Positions 24,251 to 37,020 are shown, counted from the first letter of the stretch. The stretch: DNA of 64,000 nucleotides from Hydnum rufescens UP504 (GCA_014904985.1 MU129075.1:3856-67855); one strand, 5' to 3'. Notes: generated by a model not told the origin, from the letters alone. Program-made: numbers and translations.

Positions 24251-26927
24251 TCAAAGACGGGCGGGGATTTTCTGTGCTCGTGCATATTTAGCCTGAAGCT
24301 CCCTGCGGAGCACCTTCCCCGTGGTATTCTTTGGAATCTGCAGAAAACCGTATGTGTATGTGAGCTGGACATAAATGTATATTATACTAGGGGTTACGCC
24401 GCACCTCGTCAATAAATTCAATACCTCCACGAAGCCATTTCGGCCTACTCAGATGCACCCGCACGACTCTGTGGATTTCTTCTGCGGATCTCTCCACGCC
24501 CTGCTTCACACCTTGTTCAGACAACACGACCCAAGCGCGGGGTACCAGTGCCACCGCGTTAACGTCGCTAGTAATACTATTCCCAGAAGACGACGACGAC
24601 GGCGACGGCGACGACACGAGGGGGACGGCAGCAACGCAAATATCGTTCATGAATGATTTGCAGTGCGTCAGGATGCTCTCCTCGATCTCGGTAGGGCGAC
24701 TTGCACGCCTCCCACCTTGAAAATATCCTGAATAGAACAAACGGTGTTCACCACTGAATGAATGAATGATCTTGGACGACGCGGCACGGTACGGTAATGG
24801 GGAAGACTTGGGTTGGGTTGGGTGCTTCCATACTTGCCTTTATACGATCAACAAAATAGAAATACCCGTCCCTATCGTACCTGAACTATACATAATTGCC
24901 TTTTTGATGAGCACACAACTGACAACGGCAGAGGAATGAGGGATCCACAAGGAGACACACCCGATCCCCAGTTCGCAGCCAATCCGAACCCTCAAGACCT
25001 CGGAGCGTCAATCCAAACGTCTCCTTCGTCGCACGTTCGTTTCTCCAATATCCAAGCGTGATATTAGGCCCCCGAATCCACAGTTCGCCAACTTGATCCA
25101 CGGGGTTGGTTATTATCGCACTGTCTCGACCGTCAATGTCCTTGACTAGCGCAGCTTCCATCCCGGTCTTCAAGGACAGTGCAGTGGAGATGTCGTGTCC
25201 CGGAGGTGCTCGAGTAGGGGGGACAATAGGGGGTGAAAGAATGCTCAAAGTCTAACCGCACGGTTAAATTATAAAAAAATTATTATTATTGCATTGGAAG
25301 ATTGAGGCCCGAAGAGGAATGGGGGCGGACTTACACCTTCTGACATTCCATATCCCTATAGAGAAGGCAAAATTTTAATGTCAGAACAATAGCATAGATA
25401 GAAAGAAGGGGGAGAAAATCGATCGCTCTACAGTGCATGGTCGTAGGACTTACTTGGGCGACTTGAAGGTACTTCCCCGCAAAGGAGTTGGATTCAAACG
25501 CCTCCCTGACTTGATTTTTCAATTCTCCAGAGAGATGCGCGGCCCCTGAGTAAACCCTGATCAGCGACTGGAAGGTGCTGCGCTGCTCTTCCTTGCTCAT
25601 GTGCGGAGCAGGGGAGAGGTGACGAGTTTATGCAACATGGAGGGCACCATTGAAAGCAGTTCGATACGGTACCTGTGGCGGAATAAAACGGACAGCCATG
25701 GATTGGCGAATGATCAAATGCCCTGATATATATATGTATACATAAAGGTCTTACTTGCGGATGGCCTTGAGGGCCTCACCCACATTCCAGTGTGGAAGCA
25801 TCACCACTGTGTCGTGGGAAAGATATGCGCTAGATCAAGTAATACAGTCAATGGCATTGGCAGGCAGGATATTGAATGACGAGCACAAAAATCCACGCAC
25901 TGAAAACAATTAACGAACAGCCCAAAAGTGTGATACAGTGGCAAAACTCCCAGGGAACGCGTAGCGATGGGAGGGGGTGATTGTGGCTGGGGGGGTGGCC
26001 CAGAAACAGGAGGCGAGTTCTTGAAGGCTTGTGCTTGCACAGCGCCGAACCATACTATACCCTGCACCAGAGCCGCTACACTGGCTCGCGAAGGAATTGA
26101 GAAGGTGAAAAGTACAAGCAAGTATGGATTGTGGGGAGGCATCCTTACATGTTTTCCTGGCTAACCATCACCGCTTTCGGTGAACCGCTGGTACCGCTAG
26201 AAAAAATAAGATACTGCACCCCAACATATCGTGGTAAACTTTCGACACACTAGAGGAACACAAGGAATGAAGGGGTACTTACAGCAAGCATGTCTCGTCG
26301 GACGGGACACACAGGGATTTCAGGGACATTGATAGTTCGTGCGATTAATGTATCGATGTCGAAACAGTTCGGGAGAAACGCGATTGTTTGATAGTGCATG
26401 AATCTGGATGGGCAGTCGTCGCCCTGACAGAGGTCGAAGAGGAAATAGCAAGGGGTATCAAGGCAGCTGACGCGAAGATATGTGTTGGTTCGGATAGTGT
26501 CAGGGCCCGCCCTAGTTCTTCATGCGTCCAATGAGAGTTCAATAAAACAAAAGGTATCCCACTATATAGACATGCATGGACTATAACAGGGAAGTCCTAG
26601 ACATATTATTGTAGGTGGTAAAATTTATGGACAAAATGAGAAGGAAAGTTGCAGATACGCACCACGTTCCTTCACTTAGGATGCCAACTCTTTCGCCTTG
26701 AGGTAGGATCTCAAGTCCGCCCAGCTCTCTGGGCGCAGTGAGCGCTATTGCCAGTCGTCGAACCCGGCGCACATGTTCCGCCCGAGTACGAGAGATGCCC
26801 GTAAGAGCATCGATTGTGACGATGTGGTCCCCAGGGACGGAGACACCTGGATTAGTGAACAGAAAGGAAAATACGTTCGTTTTTGGTACGGGACGAATGG
26901 CACAGGCGATTTAATGATGGCAGTCAT
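24251..26927 (-). CDS. Acyl-CoA synthetase / 4-coumarate-CoA ligase-like AMP-binding enzyme (frame breaks)
   Basis: The start ATG ends at 26927 (MTAIIKSPVPF). The signature motifs of adenylate-forming enzymes are all present in order: the P-loop YLIFSSGTSGSPKAVM (about 26215-26165), LPLYHTFGL (about 25940), YGMSEG (about 25350), GELWIRGPNITLGYW (about 25090), WLRTGD (about 24975), DGYFYFVDRIK and IFKVGGVQV, then the C-terminal catalytic-lysine motif PKNTTGKVLRREL (about 24330). The stop is at 24251. It would activate a carboxylic acid with ATP to an acyl-adenylate and then a CoA thioester; the substrate cannot be told. One base appears missing near 26860 (FPF/LFTNPG) and another near 24705 (QV/SPTEIEE), so the assembled frame is broken twice. 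At least eight exons are needed, and one intron (from 24837) has a GC donor. Confidence 0.8.
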
Positions 26928-27024
26928 CTTTGGGCTGGAAACCACCTGGAGGCAATCTCATGTACCGGTGGACCGATGATTCGGCAGCCTCCGCCATCGG
27001 GCGGCCGTCTAGAACGTATACCCA

Positions 27025-27601
27025 TATGGGCGAAATCCAATTGCAAGTGATATACCCTCTTCCGCCTCAAAGGTGGGATGACCCGCAAAGAGCATAGTCG
27101 CATAGTCGCATAGTCTCATAGTCGCATGGTGATAGGGTCAACCACACGGACACCACAAAACTCAGGTGTCACATGCCAATGCACCAAGCGATGTCAGCCC
27201 AAGTTCACCTCCTGCCCCAAAATGGCGACTTACTTGATGGTTTTCGGTCACAACTGAATTGAACTTCAGTCGATTACATAAACATGACAATTCCTGACCG
27301 AGATTCATTTTGAAGGCGCCCGGCTCCTGCTTAGTCGCTCTACAACATCAACTTACCTCTCGGTACAATTATTGCTCTTGAAGTCTGAGGAGAGTGTCCA
27401 ATCGGCTGGGATTGGGAGAGGATGATGAGTGTGACTAGGATGCATGTCAAAAGACGTGGTGCCGGATCCATTACATAAGACGTATGCACACGACGGATTA
27501 GAGGTACAGACGCAAGGGAAATACTGATCAGAATCTGCTGCTGCAGAGCCATTCCACTGACAGAGGCTCAGAGTCAATTGGGTAGTGCCAACACGTGCCA
27601 A
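27025..27601 (-). CDS. Possible short hypothetical gene
   Basis: A minus-strand frame from 27552 gives MALQQQILISISLASV and a second hydrophobic stretch (LLTCILVTLIIL). It ends at a good donor (GTAAGT) near 27356. A following candidate exon (about 27320-27240, FKMNLGQELSC) also ends in a GTAAGT donor, and a third frame ends at a TAG near 27008 (EAEEGISLAIGF). I recognise no family and the junctions are guesses, so confidence is low. Confidence 0.2.
27093..27128. repeat. 9-bp tandem repeat
   Basis: The unit GCATAGTCG/TCATAGTCG is repeated four times in a row, with single-base variation. It is a short microsatellite-like array without evident function. Confidence 0.8.
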
Positions 27602-27609
27602 TCCCCAAC

Positions 27610-28687
27610 TCTAAAGCCAGGTGTCACGGAATGGAATACCTTGGTCATTGAACAATGCTGCCTAGTTACTGTTGCTAGCAACACTGTGAAGATGGAGATC
27701 TGGATCTATGGGCGGGGTGGGGTAGCTGTGGGGGAGAGAAAAGAACACAAAGAGTCTATAATACCATATGGATTGCTATCGCAATTGGTTGGCCCACGCA
27801 TGAAAAGGCACGAGGAGGGAAAAAGGTGTCCAAGTACTAGTGGTGCTGGAAAAGAGAAGAGGAAACTATACAGAGATGCAAGATCTGGGTGTAGATTGGC
27901 GGGGGACAACGGCACGGCTTTAGGGGCCGCACTTGTCTCTAGCGTCCCACCCGTACTACTCGTACCCCCCCAGCTGCCGCGAGGATCGGCGCGTTGCGCA
28001 ATGTTCGTCACAGTAGGTGAACTCGCAGCGGGTCATGGATCACGTGACTTGGGATTTGAGACTCGCCGCCGCAAGTTGCACTGGTACCAGTTATGCTCTC
28101 TTGGCACTATATACTGTGCCCTCGATTGATTGGGGCACGCATAGTTTTCTCGCACCGAGCACGCCGGCCGTGCCGCACTATAGTGGTAGAATGCATCCAA
28201 CTCTAAGCAGACATGATGTAATGATGGCACATGTTACAAAAAAAAACAGCAGCAGATATACAGTAGACGATATAGGTACTGTAAGGTATCCGAGCGAATG
28301 AAAAACCCTGTCTCTTCTCGGGATTCTGGCTGCAGTCTATGGCCAGGCCGAACTGGACCTAACGTCAGCGAAGGAAAGAATATTGTACTCTAGGCTAGGC
28401 TGACACTAGCCCGCCCCATCTTGCCATAATGTATATACATATCACGCTAACGCCCAACACTACTAACAAGTTTTTACATTACATTGCCTGTCATGATGAA
28501 CACCCTTACTCTCCCTCTCTCTCTCACACATAAATACGCACTCGTACATCGTCGGCGTTCTTAGGACGCGATTCCCTTCGTGCAATCAAAGGGGTCCAGT
28601 GAACAAGAGGAGCAGCAGGGAAGAAACCCATGACATCATGATTGACAAGGGCCGTACCTCCACACCAAGTTCACATGGTATAGACCT
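27610..28687. other. Intergenic, no supported gene
   Basis: A long open frame covers 27578-28129 on the plus strand, but its composition does not look like protein and an overlapping minus frame is equally open. I leave both uncalled. A microsatellite-like CTCTCTCT run lies at about 28510. Confidence 0.4.
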
Positions 28688-30776
28688 CTAGTCGAAAATT
28701 GTCAATCGAGAGGTCCGCATCGGGAGACTTGGAGCTCTGTATATCCGGTACCAAAAAAAGCGACATTGACGTCGATATCTTAGTGAAAGGGAGGGGACCC
28801 TAGTTCTAGAGAGAGCAGAATTTCTAAAACGCACCGTCAGGAAGATCAAGCGCTCTTCATCGATATCGAAACTGCAGAAGCCTGTCACTAAAACATCTAT
28901 GACCGTTGCCACATACGGAAGGCGGCCGGTGATCTGGCCCCCATCAACCGCTTGGCACTTTATCGTATCGCCCTGTGGAGCAGAGTCTTCTAGGGAGTGA
29001 ATCACGCGCGGTCCGGCCTGTAACGGTGGCCAACCGGGCCCACGCACAGACGTGGAGGCCTGCTGGGCGCGCCGAACTCGAGCCTGATTGAAATCGTACA
29101 TGTAGAGGCGAAAAATACGTGAAAACACATCGTCAAGTCCTGGATCTAGTCCGTTCCCCATCGCCGGTGCTTGACCCACGCCCAGTGTGCCTTGCACGTC
29201 CTGGATGCCCTCGGGGCTCTCTGTGGGCGCTGGAGTCCCCGGGATGTCCGATGAATCGGGGTAATCTACTTCCTCCACGAGGACGGCGAGTATGGCGCAG
29301 CGTTCGCCGTAGATCCGCGGGTCAAGGATTTGGCCATGAGAATGACCGGGGAAGCAACGGGCCCCTTCCAGACCCCAGTCTTCCCAAGATACTTCTATTG
29401 GCCCCGAACTGGAGGTGTTTGCAGAAGTGTAGCGCAGTAATGTGCTGGCGTGTGTCACGATCTGGATAATTCGGGTGGGCGTAGATCCATCCGGGTCGAG
29501 GGAGTCGTTGTTTTGTTCAAGTATCTCAGAGGCAAACTCAATACTGAGAATCCAGTCGTCTGCCGATTCGGTGAAGGGTTTCGGAGACCACCCTCGGATT
29601 GGGGATATCGTGGGAGGGTGGGATCTGAGACTGAAACCACGCCCCCCTCGAAGAGACTGGGAATCAGGCAAAAGATACGAGGCAACGTGGAGGGGTGTGG
29701 GCACGTCCTCATCGTTCAATCGACGGTGCACAGGATGAAACTCATATACAGCAATTCTGGAACATGCTGGGTCGTCTAGTCCTGCACTCGAATCGCTTCC
29801 CCTTCCAATTGTGACTAGAAAGTGCCGGACGGAAAGGAAGGCCATAGTGGGGTACAACTCGTCAATGTCCCTGTAGGGGAATTCAAGTTTCTACGTGACG
29901 TATTATTATCGGATGAGCATCCTCGAGCGGATGTCTTCTACTCACGGACACGACCCACCCAGTGGTCCATTGGACAACGATTGCAATGACAGTGCACTCA
30001 TAGTTGGTGAGGCTGAGAAGGACAAAGTCGCCTAGTATATCCTCCACTGATCCATTGAACCCTCCGCAGAGGTAGCGATACAGAACGCGGGGCTCATCAG
30101 GGGATATGCCCACAGTTGAAAGAGACTGCAGCCTGACGCAACGCCATGGTGATTGTGTTGGTCTTATAAAGCAAGCGATTGAGAAGATAGGATGAATCAG
30201 CTAGGAAATGGACCTCACAAGAAATACGGCTCCGAGAAGATGATGATGTCTTGTTCTGCATCTATGATAAAGTATCTGGTCTGGAGGGTCAGGCCATCGC
30301 GCAAACAGTTTCTTGAAGATGTCTGTGCAAGAGTTGAAGGAAAACCATGCAAAGAGACACGAATCTCATGCCCTTCATGCCAATCTTGAAGGGGGATTTT
30401 GACTTCAGGAAGATACGGCTTGAGTGCATCGAGTCGGGGAAACACGTCCTTCAGATCAAACAGATCACGTCTGGACCATGAGAGATTTTGCCAAGCGTCA
30501 ACATGCTTTCGAAGGATTTTGAGACGATCAACTACAGATAGCGTGCTTTCAGGGTTGTCGGTTTTCCTATGTGCTTCAAGTTCTACGTGATACTCGAGGA
30601 TGACGGAAGACTGAATAACTTTCTGCCAATATCGGCACACCTTTGTATTCGTACTACATGAGGGCATGGAACTAGATTCCATATTTAAGAAGACTCACAT
30701 GCCGTGCACGAAGTACTGCGGGGAAGGGAAGGGCGGTTAAAACTTGTATGAGGAGCTCTGCAGGAAGCCTCTTCAT
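28688..30776 (-). CDS. F-box domain protein (agaricomycete type)
   Basis: Exon 1 is 30776-30699 and encodes the F-box core (MKRLPAELLIQVLTALPFPA), with donor GTGAGT. Exon 2 is 30640-30219 and starts VCRYWQKVIQSS, the end of the F-box, followed by a helical linker typical of the large agaricomycete family. Exon 3 (about 30165-29940) contains SPWRCVRLQSL. The last long exon runs from about 29860 to the TAG at 28688. It contains a beta-rich C-terminal domain with GGQITGRLPYVAT near the end. The protein is expected to be a substrate-recognition subunit of an SCF ubiquitin ligase, binding Skp1 through the N-terminal box; the target is unknown. The frame appears intact across all exons. Confidence 0.82.
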
Positions 30777-31300
30777 CTTGATGATCCCCGACCTATTTCC
30801 TGTAGCTCCGTGTGCAGAGGCGGGCCAGCTGTGCTCGCAAGGTGTTCAATAGGACGATCCAATGTGTCCACAATACCAGGCCCACCTGTGTCAGCTATGA
30901 AAGAGAAAGCGCCCCCACTGTGGACGGGCAAATCATGTTACATATGTGTGTGACGCTGTCACGACTAGTCACTCAGTTCCGGGTCACTGGTGAGGAAGCC
31001 GACTCTAAAGAATACAGAAATATTCATATCGCTTGGCAATGATCTTCTTCAGGTCGCTGTACCAAGAGTTTGGGGCACAGGCCACATGCCCAGCATTGTT
31101 CTTACCACAGTAGGCTTGTTTCCTGCTGATCTTAATATCTCCTTGGAAATACAAAGGCCTACCCTCTTTAGGAAAAAAACTGACGAGTGATAGAGGGAGA
31201 TAGACAGGGCAAGATCCTCTCGTTTGCTCACGTTTGTTTTTCTGCGTCCCGAAGCAAAATTGAGAAGCCTCTAGTTTCACAAAAGTGGAGTCCAAGTCAA

Positions 31301-31315
31301 GTCGCGGAAACACTA
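31301..31315. repeat. Solo hAT-type terminus
   Basis: The sequence AAGTCGCGGAAACACTA ending near 31316 resembles the right end of the hAT family here (AGTCGCAGCAACACTA). I could not find a left end or target duplication, so it is probably a relic. Confidence 0.35.
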
Positions 31316-31514
31316 TTGATGAGGACAATTGAACTCACTCTTCGGCTACTCCCGTGACAGCCTATCTTTGGCCTCCGGACTTATCGCCAAACACCGGATC
31401 CGCCGGTGACACCACAATAGCCCCTCAATTCAGTTGGCGGACAGCAACAAACAGGTTGCCCCTATTCAGAAGCCAGCTTTCGCTGCTGCTTTTGTTCTTA
31501 GCCCGTTTCTATCG

Positions 31515-31522
31515 TATAAAAT
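31515..31522 (+). promoter_or_regulatory. TATA-box-like element of the chitinase gene
   Basis: TATAAAAT lies about 80 bases upstream of the start ATG at 31599. It is followed by a pyrimidine-rich CTTTCTCTTTCTTTC tract, as in many highly expressed fungal promoters. Position and sequence only; no transcription start evidence. Confidence 0.5.
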
Positions 31523-31598
31523 AGAAAGCGTTTCCACTGTTCCATGCCTCACCCACTCTCTTTCCTCCTCACCTCACGATCTTTCTCTTTCTTTCTTC

Positions 31599-33552
31599 AT
31601 GATGCACTTCACCGTCCTTTCACTTCTTGCTGCCGCCATTACCTTCATTCCCTCAATTGTTTATGGTTCTCCCATCTCAAGACGAGCAGGCGCTCAGAAT
31701 GCCCCCCACTTTGTCATTTATCACGATGGTATACCCACATTACGGTCAATAACCTCACAGGCCTGACGTCTCTCTCGCTTCAGATTGGACATCCGGCGAG
31801 ACCGGTCCACCCACTCCAGCCAAGCTTGCAGTGCGTTTTTCTTATTTTCCACTTGTTGAAAGACCGCCGACGTTGGATCGTCCAAGTAGGGATATAATGT
31901 CTAGTGAATAGCAACCAAATCATGCTTTCCCGTGTTCCATCTAACGCATCCCATTCGTCCAAAGTATTCTTTCCTTTTTGTTGTTGAGCGGCCCTGCAGA
32001 TCAAGCTGCTACATGGGCGGGCCTCGACGCTGCTACCCGGACCTCCAGCAAGGACGCCTATTCTGCGGCTGGCATCAAACTAATGGTCAGCGCCTTTGGT
32101 TCTACCGATATGCCCGTTACTTCGGGTGCAGATCCGGCCGCCACCGCCAACACCATGGCCGCCTGGGTGAAGCGATATGATCTTGACGGTATTGATGTCG
32201 ACTTTGAAGGTTCCATGATTTCATACCCGTTCTCTCCATCTGTCAATGCTGACATGCTTTCTTGCAGATTTCGCCGCCGTCAAGTCCGTTTTTGCTGTCA
32301 TCCTCATCGAGGGGCGTTGCCTTAATGACCTTTTGCCTAATAGCGCCGCCGATGGCTCTGCCGAGAAGTGGCTGATCACGTTTACACGGACTCTTCGAAA
32401 TTCGTTACCCACGGGGCAGTACATTATCACCCATGCTCGTAAGTGACATTACTCTCAATTCACGTATACGTTGCATTGACATTATTTCGGCTACAAGCTG
32501 TTGCTCCTTGGTATGCATTCATCTTGAGCATCTAGCTGGATGGATTATTCAATGCTCTCACAGGTTCTCGCCTATATATACCGCTGGTGCTTATACGAAG
32601 GTGAACGCCCAGGTAGGCGACCTCATCGATTGGTGCGCATGCTCATTCTACTCCCGACACGCTAATCCCGTACTTACTGTTGGTCTACCCTCAGGTATAA
32701 TCTTCAGGTTGGTACTACACCAGTAGGCTCTCAATGACTAACAGACCGCTTATCTCGATTCATTTTTGAAATTTAAAGTATTACAATCAAGTTAGTTGCA
32801 TTTTCGATCCCCTGCTTTAATTCATATCTAATCATTCTGAATAGGATGAATACACTACTTGTCACGGCATTTTGACTGCTTCGTCCTCTGCATTTCCAAA
32901 AACCGCCGTATTCGAAATTCATGCTACAGCCGGCGTTCCCTTGGACAAGTTAGTCATCGGAAAGCCCGGCACACCAGGGGACGCAACCAATGGCTGGGTC
33001 GATCCACATACCTTGGCAAGATGCGTGTCCCAAGCCCAGGCCCAGGGCTGGAACGCTGGTACCATGGTCTGGCAATTCCCCTCCGTCTCTTCGGCTTGGA
33101 TTAGTGCTGTCCGAAGCCAGGCCTGGCCCATCGGCGGCGGCGGCGGCGGCGGTGGTGGTGGCGGCAGCGGCAGCGGGGGTGGGGAACCCAGCCCACCTCC
33201 CCCTGCCTCGAGTACGACATCTAGCTCTGCCACCTCTACTACTACCAGGTAGGAGAATAGCACTCCGTCTATTGTCTGTTTGTTCTGAGGTTTGATCCCC
33301 ATTCCTCCACAGTTCCGCTGATCCATCTCAGAGCTGGGGCAGCACGACGGTCGGTGCATGGCTTGTAGGAACTGTGTACGTTGGTGGCCAACAGGTAACG
33401 TACAATGGTGTCCTATATCAAGCTAAGTGGTGGACCTTGGGCGAGATCCCAGGTATACTCTCTCTTTAAGGCCCGTCATATATGTGTTCCCTCGCTGACT
33501 GCATGTACGTATAGGTATCGCCGATGTTTGGAAGCAAGTATTAAGGTGTTGA
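31599..33552 (+). CDS. Secreted GH18 chitinase with Gly-rich linker and chitin-binding module
   Basis: The start ATG is at 31599 (MMHFTVLSLLAAA); the signal peptide probably ends near VYGSP. The GH18 barrel shows MVSAFGSTDMP and the catalytic DLDGIDVDFE motif (about 32180-32210), where the final Glu is the acid/base. Further blocks are FTRTLRNSLP, YTAGAYTKVN and GTMVWQFPSVSS. Several introns bound very small exons, including 32695-32707 (13 nt) and 32779-32790 (12 nt); spliced together they restore WYNLQYYNQDEYTTCHG. A Gly-rich linker encoded by GGC repeats (33135-33180) and a Pro/Ser/Thr stretch lead to a C-terminal module with TYNGVLYQAKWWTLGE, typical of CBM5/12. The stop is at 33550-33552. 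It would hydrolyse chitin outside the cell or in the wall. The frame is intact if the micro-exons are accepted. Confidence 0.85.
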
Positions 33553-34378
33553 ACACCCATTATCCAAGCATCATCAAGCTGGCCTTCGTTCATCTTTCGT
33601 TTGTCTTCCTTCAATCCAGCCCAGGAGGTCCAGGCAGAGCCTCCCCCCAATCAGTGGGGGCTGCCACTGCGTGGCTTTCGTCTTCATATCTATACAATAT
33701 GCTATTGTCTATGCTCGATCCTGTTGTATTATTAGAATGCTGTGGAGTAGGTAATCGCATGAAGTCACGATCTGAAATCGAGCGAGAAATAGAGTGTACT
33801 GTAGAGGACGAAACTTAGGGAGTAGAACGGTTTAGTGAAGTGTGAAATCCCTCTTCCACCCACTTGTGCACACCCAAGCCTCAACATCTAACAGATGTAC
33901 TAGCTCGATGGCTGCGTGGTTCACTAATGTCCCGGGGCAGTCGTGTTACGACGTTGCCCCAAGTCACTGGCCGCTATTGTGCGTTGCTGTATTCGTAAAT
34001 TGTTTTTGAGTAGGGTCACACTAGGGTACAAACCCGGATGTATAGGGCTGCCAAAAGGAGCTTTCGGGCTGAACAAAAGCGAAATACTCGCCAAAGGGAC
34101 TTCAGTAGATTTCGGACACCGGAAGGCCACCCGGCAATTCGTTTCCACAAACCCGCTGAGACCAAACTGAAACATGGTCCAAGTTGTCCTCGCCCTACGT
34201 CCCGGCCCTCTACCAGTCCAATATAACTTTCATTGGTTTCTTTTGTCGTGATGGAAGCAGATAAGGCAACTGCCGTTTTGTTTCATATACTTACGTAACT
34301 TCCCCTGCTCTATCTCGGGGTTCAGGGATTGTTGTGAAACGAGAGTCTTGCACCTCCTCTTATTTCTTAATCGCAATC
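33553..34378. other. Intergenic, no gene seen
   Basis: This is the 3' flank of the chitinase gene and the promoter side of the BAR-domain gene. Short frames at 33943-34226 show no family motifs. Confidence 0.45.
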
Positions 34379-35752
34379 ATGCAAGGCTGGGGGAAGATTC
34401 AGGCTAGTTTTTCTGGCCTCCAGCTAGGGGAAGGCGCAAACAAGATTGCCAAGGGCTTCAACAGTTCCGTTCAAGCTACTCGGTACGCCCCAGTGATCTC
34501 TGCTTCATGTATCTTCTGGGCCCAATATACTAATTCTCCATGCCTGTGGCGTGTGTTGTAGTGAACGTCTTGGTGCAGTCCCTGTGGAAGACATTACCGA
34601 GCTTCCTGCGGAATACAGGGAGTTGGAAGCACGCGTGGATGCCCTCCGTGCTGCACATGTGGCATTCCTCAAGTCAGCGTCTTGCAGCCCTCACTATAGG
34701 AATGTCTCACATTCTTCTTACTAACGTGTGGTATCACTCCAGGATCACGAAAGTATACGCAGATAGTGCATACGACTACCCAACACAAATCCAGGAGTCC
34801 TTGGGGGAACTTTCGACCTCAATCTCACACACCGTGACCTCTTTTGCAGCCAACAATTTTAAGGTTCGTTTTTTTTTCCCTGGTCGCGACAAACTCAATT
34901 ATTCACGTAAACTACGTCTCCTAGGGCACCGCTCTCCCTGTGCCAACGGTTACTGCGCCCTCAGCCCCTCAACCCAAGACACTCCCACATGCCCTTGGTC
35001 GTGGGGCCGCGCAAGCGTCCAACGTGCTTGCTGCTGCCTCTCCCAGTGCGGAAACTCGTCTTGGACAAGCCTTGAAAGAATATGCTTTGGCTTACGATAA
35101 AATCGGCGCCGCAAGACTTGATCATGACGATGGTGTGCATCTGCCTTATAGTTTGAGGCCGGTGTTAAGCGGGCCTTTATTTCACAGCTATCGTGGCTCG
35201 CTTCTTGGCACCCTGGCAAGTGACTCTCAACAACTCAATCACGATCGCCATCAAAGCGAGACAGGCTGTCCGAACTAGCCGGCTCGAACTTGACGCAGCC
35301 AAGCAGACGTGAGCAATGTCACGGACGCCAGTTCGCCTTCCTGAGCTTCTTGACAACTTGGATTCCCCAGGCTAAAAACTGCCAGCCCAGCGAAGCAGCA
35401 ACAAGCGAGGTCAGTGTAGTTTGCTTCCGTCGTGCTTTTGAGCACCTTAATGAACTTCATTTGTTATAGACTCGAAGTTGAGAACGCCGAGGATGACCTT
35501 GTCCAGAAGACCGAAGTGGCGATCCAGAGGATGAAAACTGTACTTGAAAACCCCGAGCCATTGAAGAACTTAAACGAACTAGTCAAGGCCCAGGTCGGTT
35601 CTCCTGCCAATGTGTTACGGAAGGCTGTATAATCTGAGCGATCGTTGCCTGGGTTTCAGTTACTATTCCATGCTCAAGCTGCAGAGACTTTGCAAGCGGT
35701 CCAGGGCGAGATCGAGGAGCTGGCGGTTGCCGCTGAGGGTGAATACAGGTGA
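34379..35752 (+). CDS. BAR-domain membrane-curvature protein (Gvp36-like)
   Basis: The start is the ATG at 34379 (MQGWGKIQASFSGL). Exons join to give ATRERLGAVPVEDITELP, YRELEARVDALR, ITKVYADSAYDYP and ALPVPTVTAPSAP. Then ETRLGQALKEYALAYDKIG, LTASPAK-like and RLEVENAEDDLVQKTEVA follow, and it ends ELAVAAEGEYR with the stop TGA at 35750-35752. The long heptad-rich helices and the opening are those of the fungal BAR proteins related to yeast Gvp36, which bind curved membranes in Golgi/endocytic trafficking. There are about seven exons with introns of 50-70 nt. The frame is intact as far as I can follow. The family assignment is from motif memory; the exact orthologue is not proven. Confidence 0.78.
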
Positions 35753-37020
35753 ATGTCCCTGAGGCTGGTGTATATACGCGTTCTGAAAGCACTTGTACCG
35801 CGATGATTCGCTGTCCAGGAAATCACGGGATCACTGAACCTCGTCTTGGCTTGTACTACGAGTCTTTCTCTTCCCTCTCTCACGAACTTCCCTTCTACGT
35901 CTTTATAAGTGTTTCCTCTGTTCTGTCTTTCTTCCCTTCCCATACCTAGCGGTGTTCAGATTGCGTTATGAAGTTAATGTCTTGTACCGCCAAATTCAAA
36001 CGGCCAACGGTTGTATTTGCGAGAGAATGGCTACAGGACTATATACAGTACCGTACTATTTGGAGGGTTCCACAGCAAGAAATGTCCTCGCGAACCTTGG
36101 ATGAAAAACATCGCAGCAGATTAATTATTTTTTTTTGCTTTTTCTGTAACATGTAAATTCTTAACGCTGTGAACGACGGTGAAAAAAATGGGGCCAAGAA
36201 CGTCAGAACGCGATTCAGTTATCCCCAAAATAACGTTTTGGGGTTCGCTCGGCCCTATCCTAAGCACGCCGAAGCATATGGCTGGGAGAATTGATGGAAG
36301 TGTGAAAAGAGGACGCATGTCAGGATCATAACTCTCTCCAACGTGGATACAAAAGACAAAAAGGAAGAGACGGATATTCAGGACTCCCAAGCGTATAAAG
36401 GGAGCCAGGGTTTGATGTCACCACCGCTTGCCTAACGCCTTTCGACGATGCGACATAGCTCAGTCTGGTGCACAGCAATAATATCATCATGCAAATGGGG
36501 AGAAAGACGAAAGAAAAAACAGGCACGGAAAATAAGGCTCACCTGAAGCGCAGAATCGTGTGATGGTGGTGGTTTAAAAGAAAAAAATAGACGAGATACG
36601 CCGCCTTTTATAGCCACCAGGGCTCGATTCCAAATCTCCCCGTGTCCCTCGGTAAAGCCTCCAAGCACCTACTGGAGGACCCTGGAGTGAGTTGGTCGCC
36701 CATTGTGAACGGGAGGACACAGTCGGCTTTACGGATATAACACGGTGGGATTTAGATTTGAACTCCGCTCGTTACATCGTTCTTTCTTGCTCCTTACCCC
36801 CTCGTTCTTCAAAATGTGAGTATTCCTCTCCTGCTCCCCCGTATACGCGTATCCCTCTCCTGCCCACCTAACACCATCTGCGATCCGTCGGATTGTCGTC
36901 CCGTGGTTTCTTACCGCCTCTGATGGTGTTACGATCAGCTCCTCCACGCGCCTCAACCGCGTGTTTCCTGAATCCACAGCGCTGATGCTGATACCATGCC
37001 CTTGATCTGCTCTTCCCTAG
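35753..37020. other. Intergenic and beta-tubulin promoter region
   Basis: I see no supported gene. Frames on the minus strand around 36121-36668 lack motifs. The last 250 bases before 37021 are pyrimidine-rich (TTCTTTCTTGCTCCTTACC) and probably include a leader, possibly with a 5'-UTR intron starting at the GTGAGT at 36817. Confidence 0.45.

Noticed and set aside
24375..24656. Plus-strand frame with an Arg run (RRRRRRRR)
   Set aside because: It is the shadow of the Ser-rich minus-strand exon of the CoA-ligase.
27578..28129. 183-codon plus-strand open frame
   Set aside because: The composition is not protein-like, an overlapping minus frame is equally open, and there is no homology cue.
24251..33552. 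Secondary-metabolite or wall-degradation gene cluster
   Set aside because: The CoA-ligase, F-box and chitinase genes show no shared orientation, regulator or core biosynthetic enzyme.
36432..36977. Minus-strand frames upstream of beta-tubulin
   Set aside because: No motifs or consistent splice sites; they overlap the pyrimidine-rich tubulin leader.
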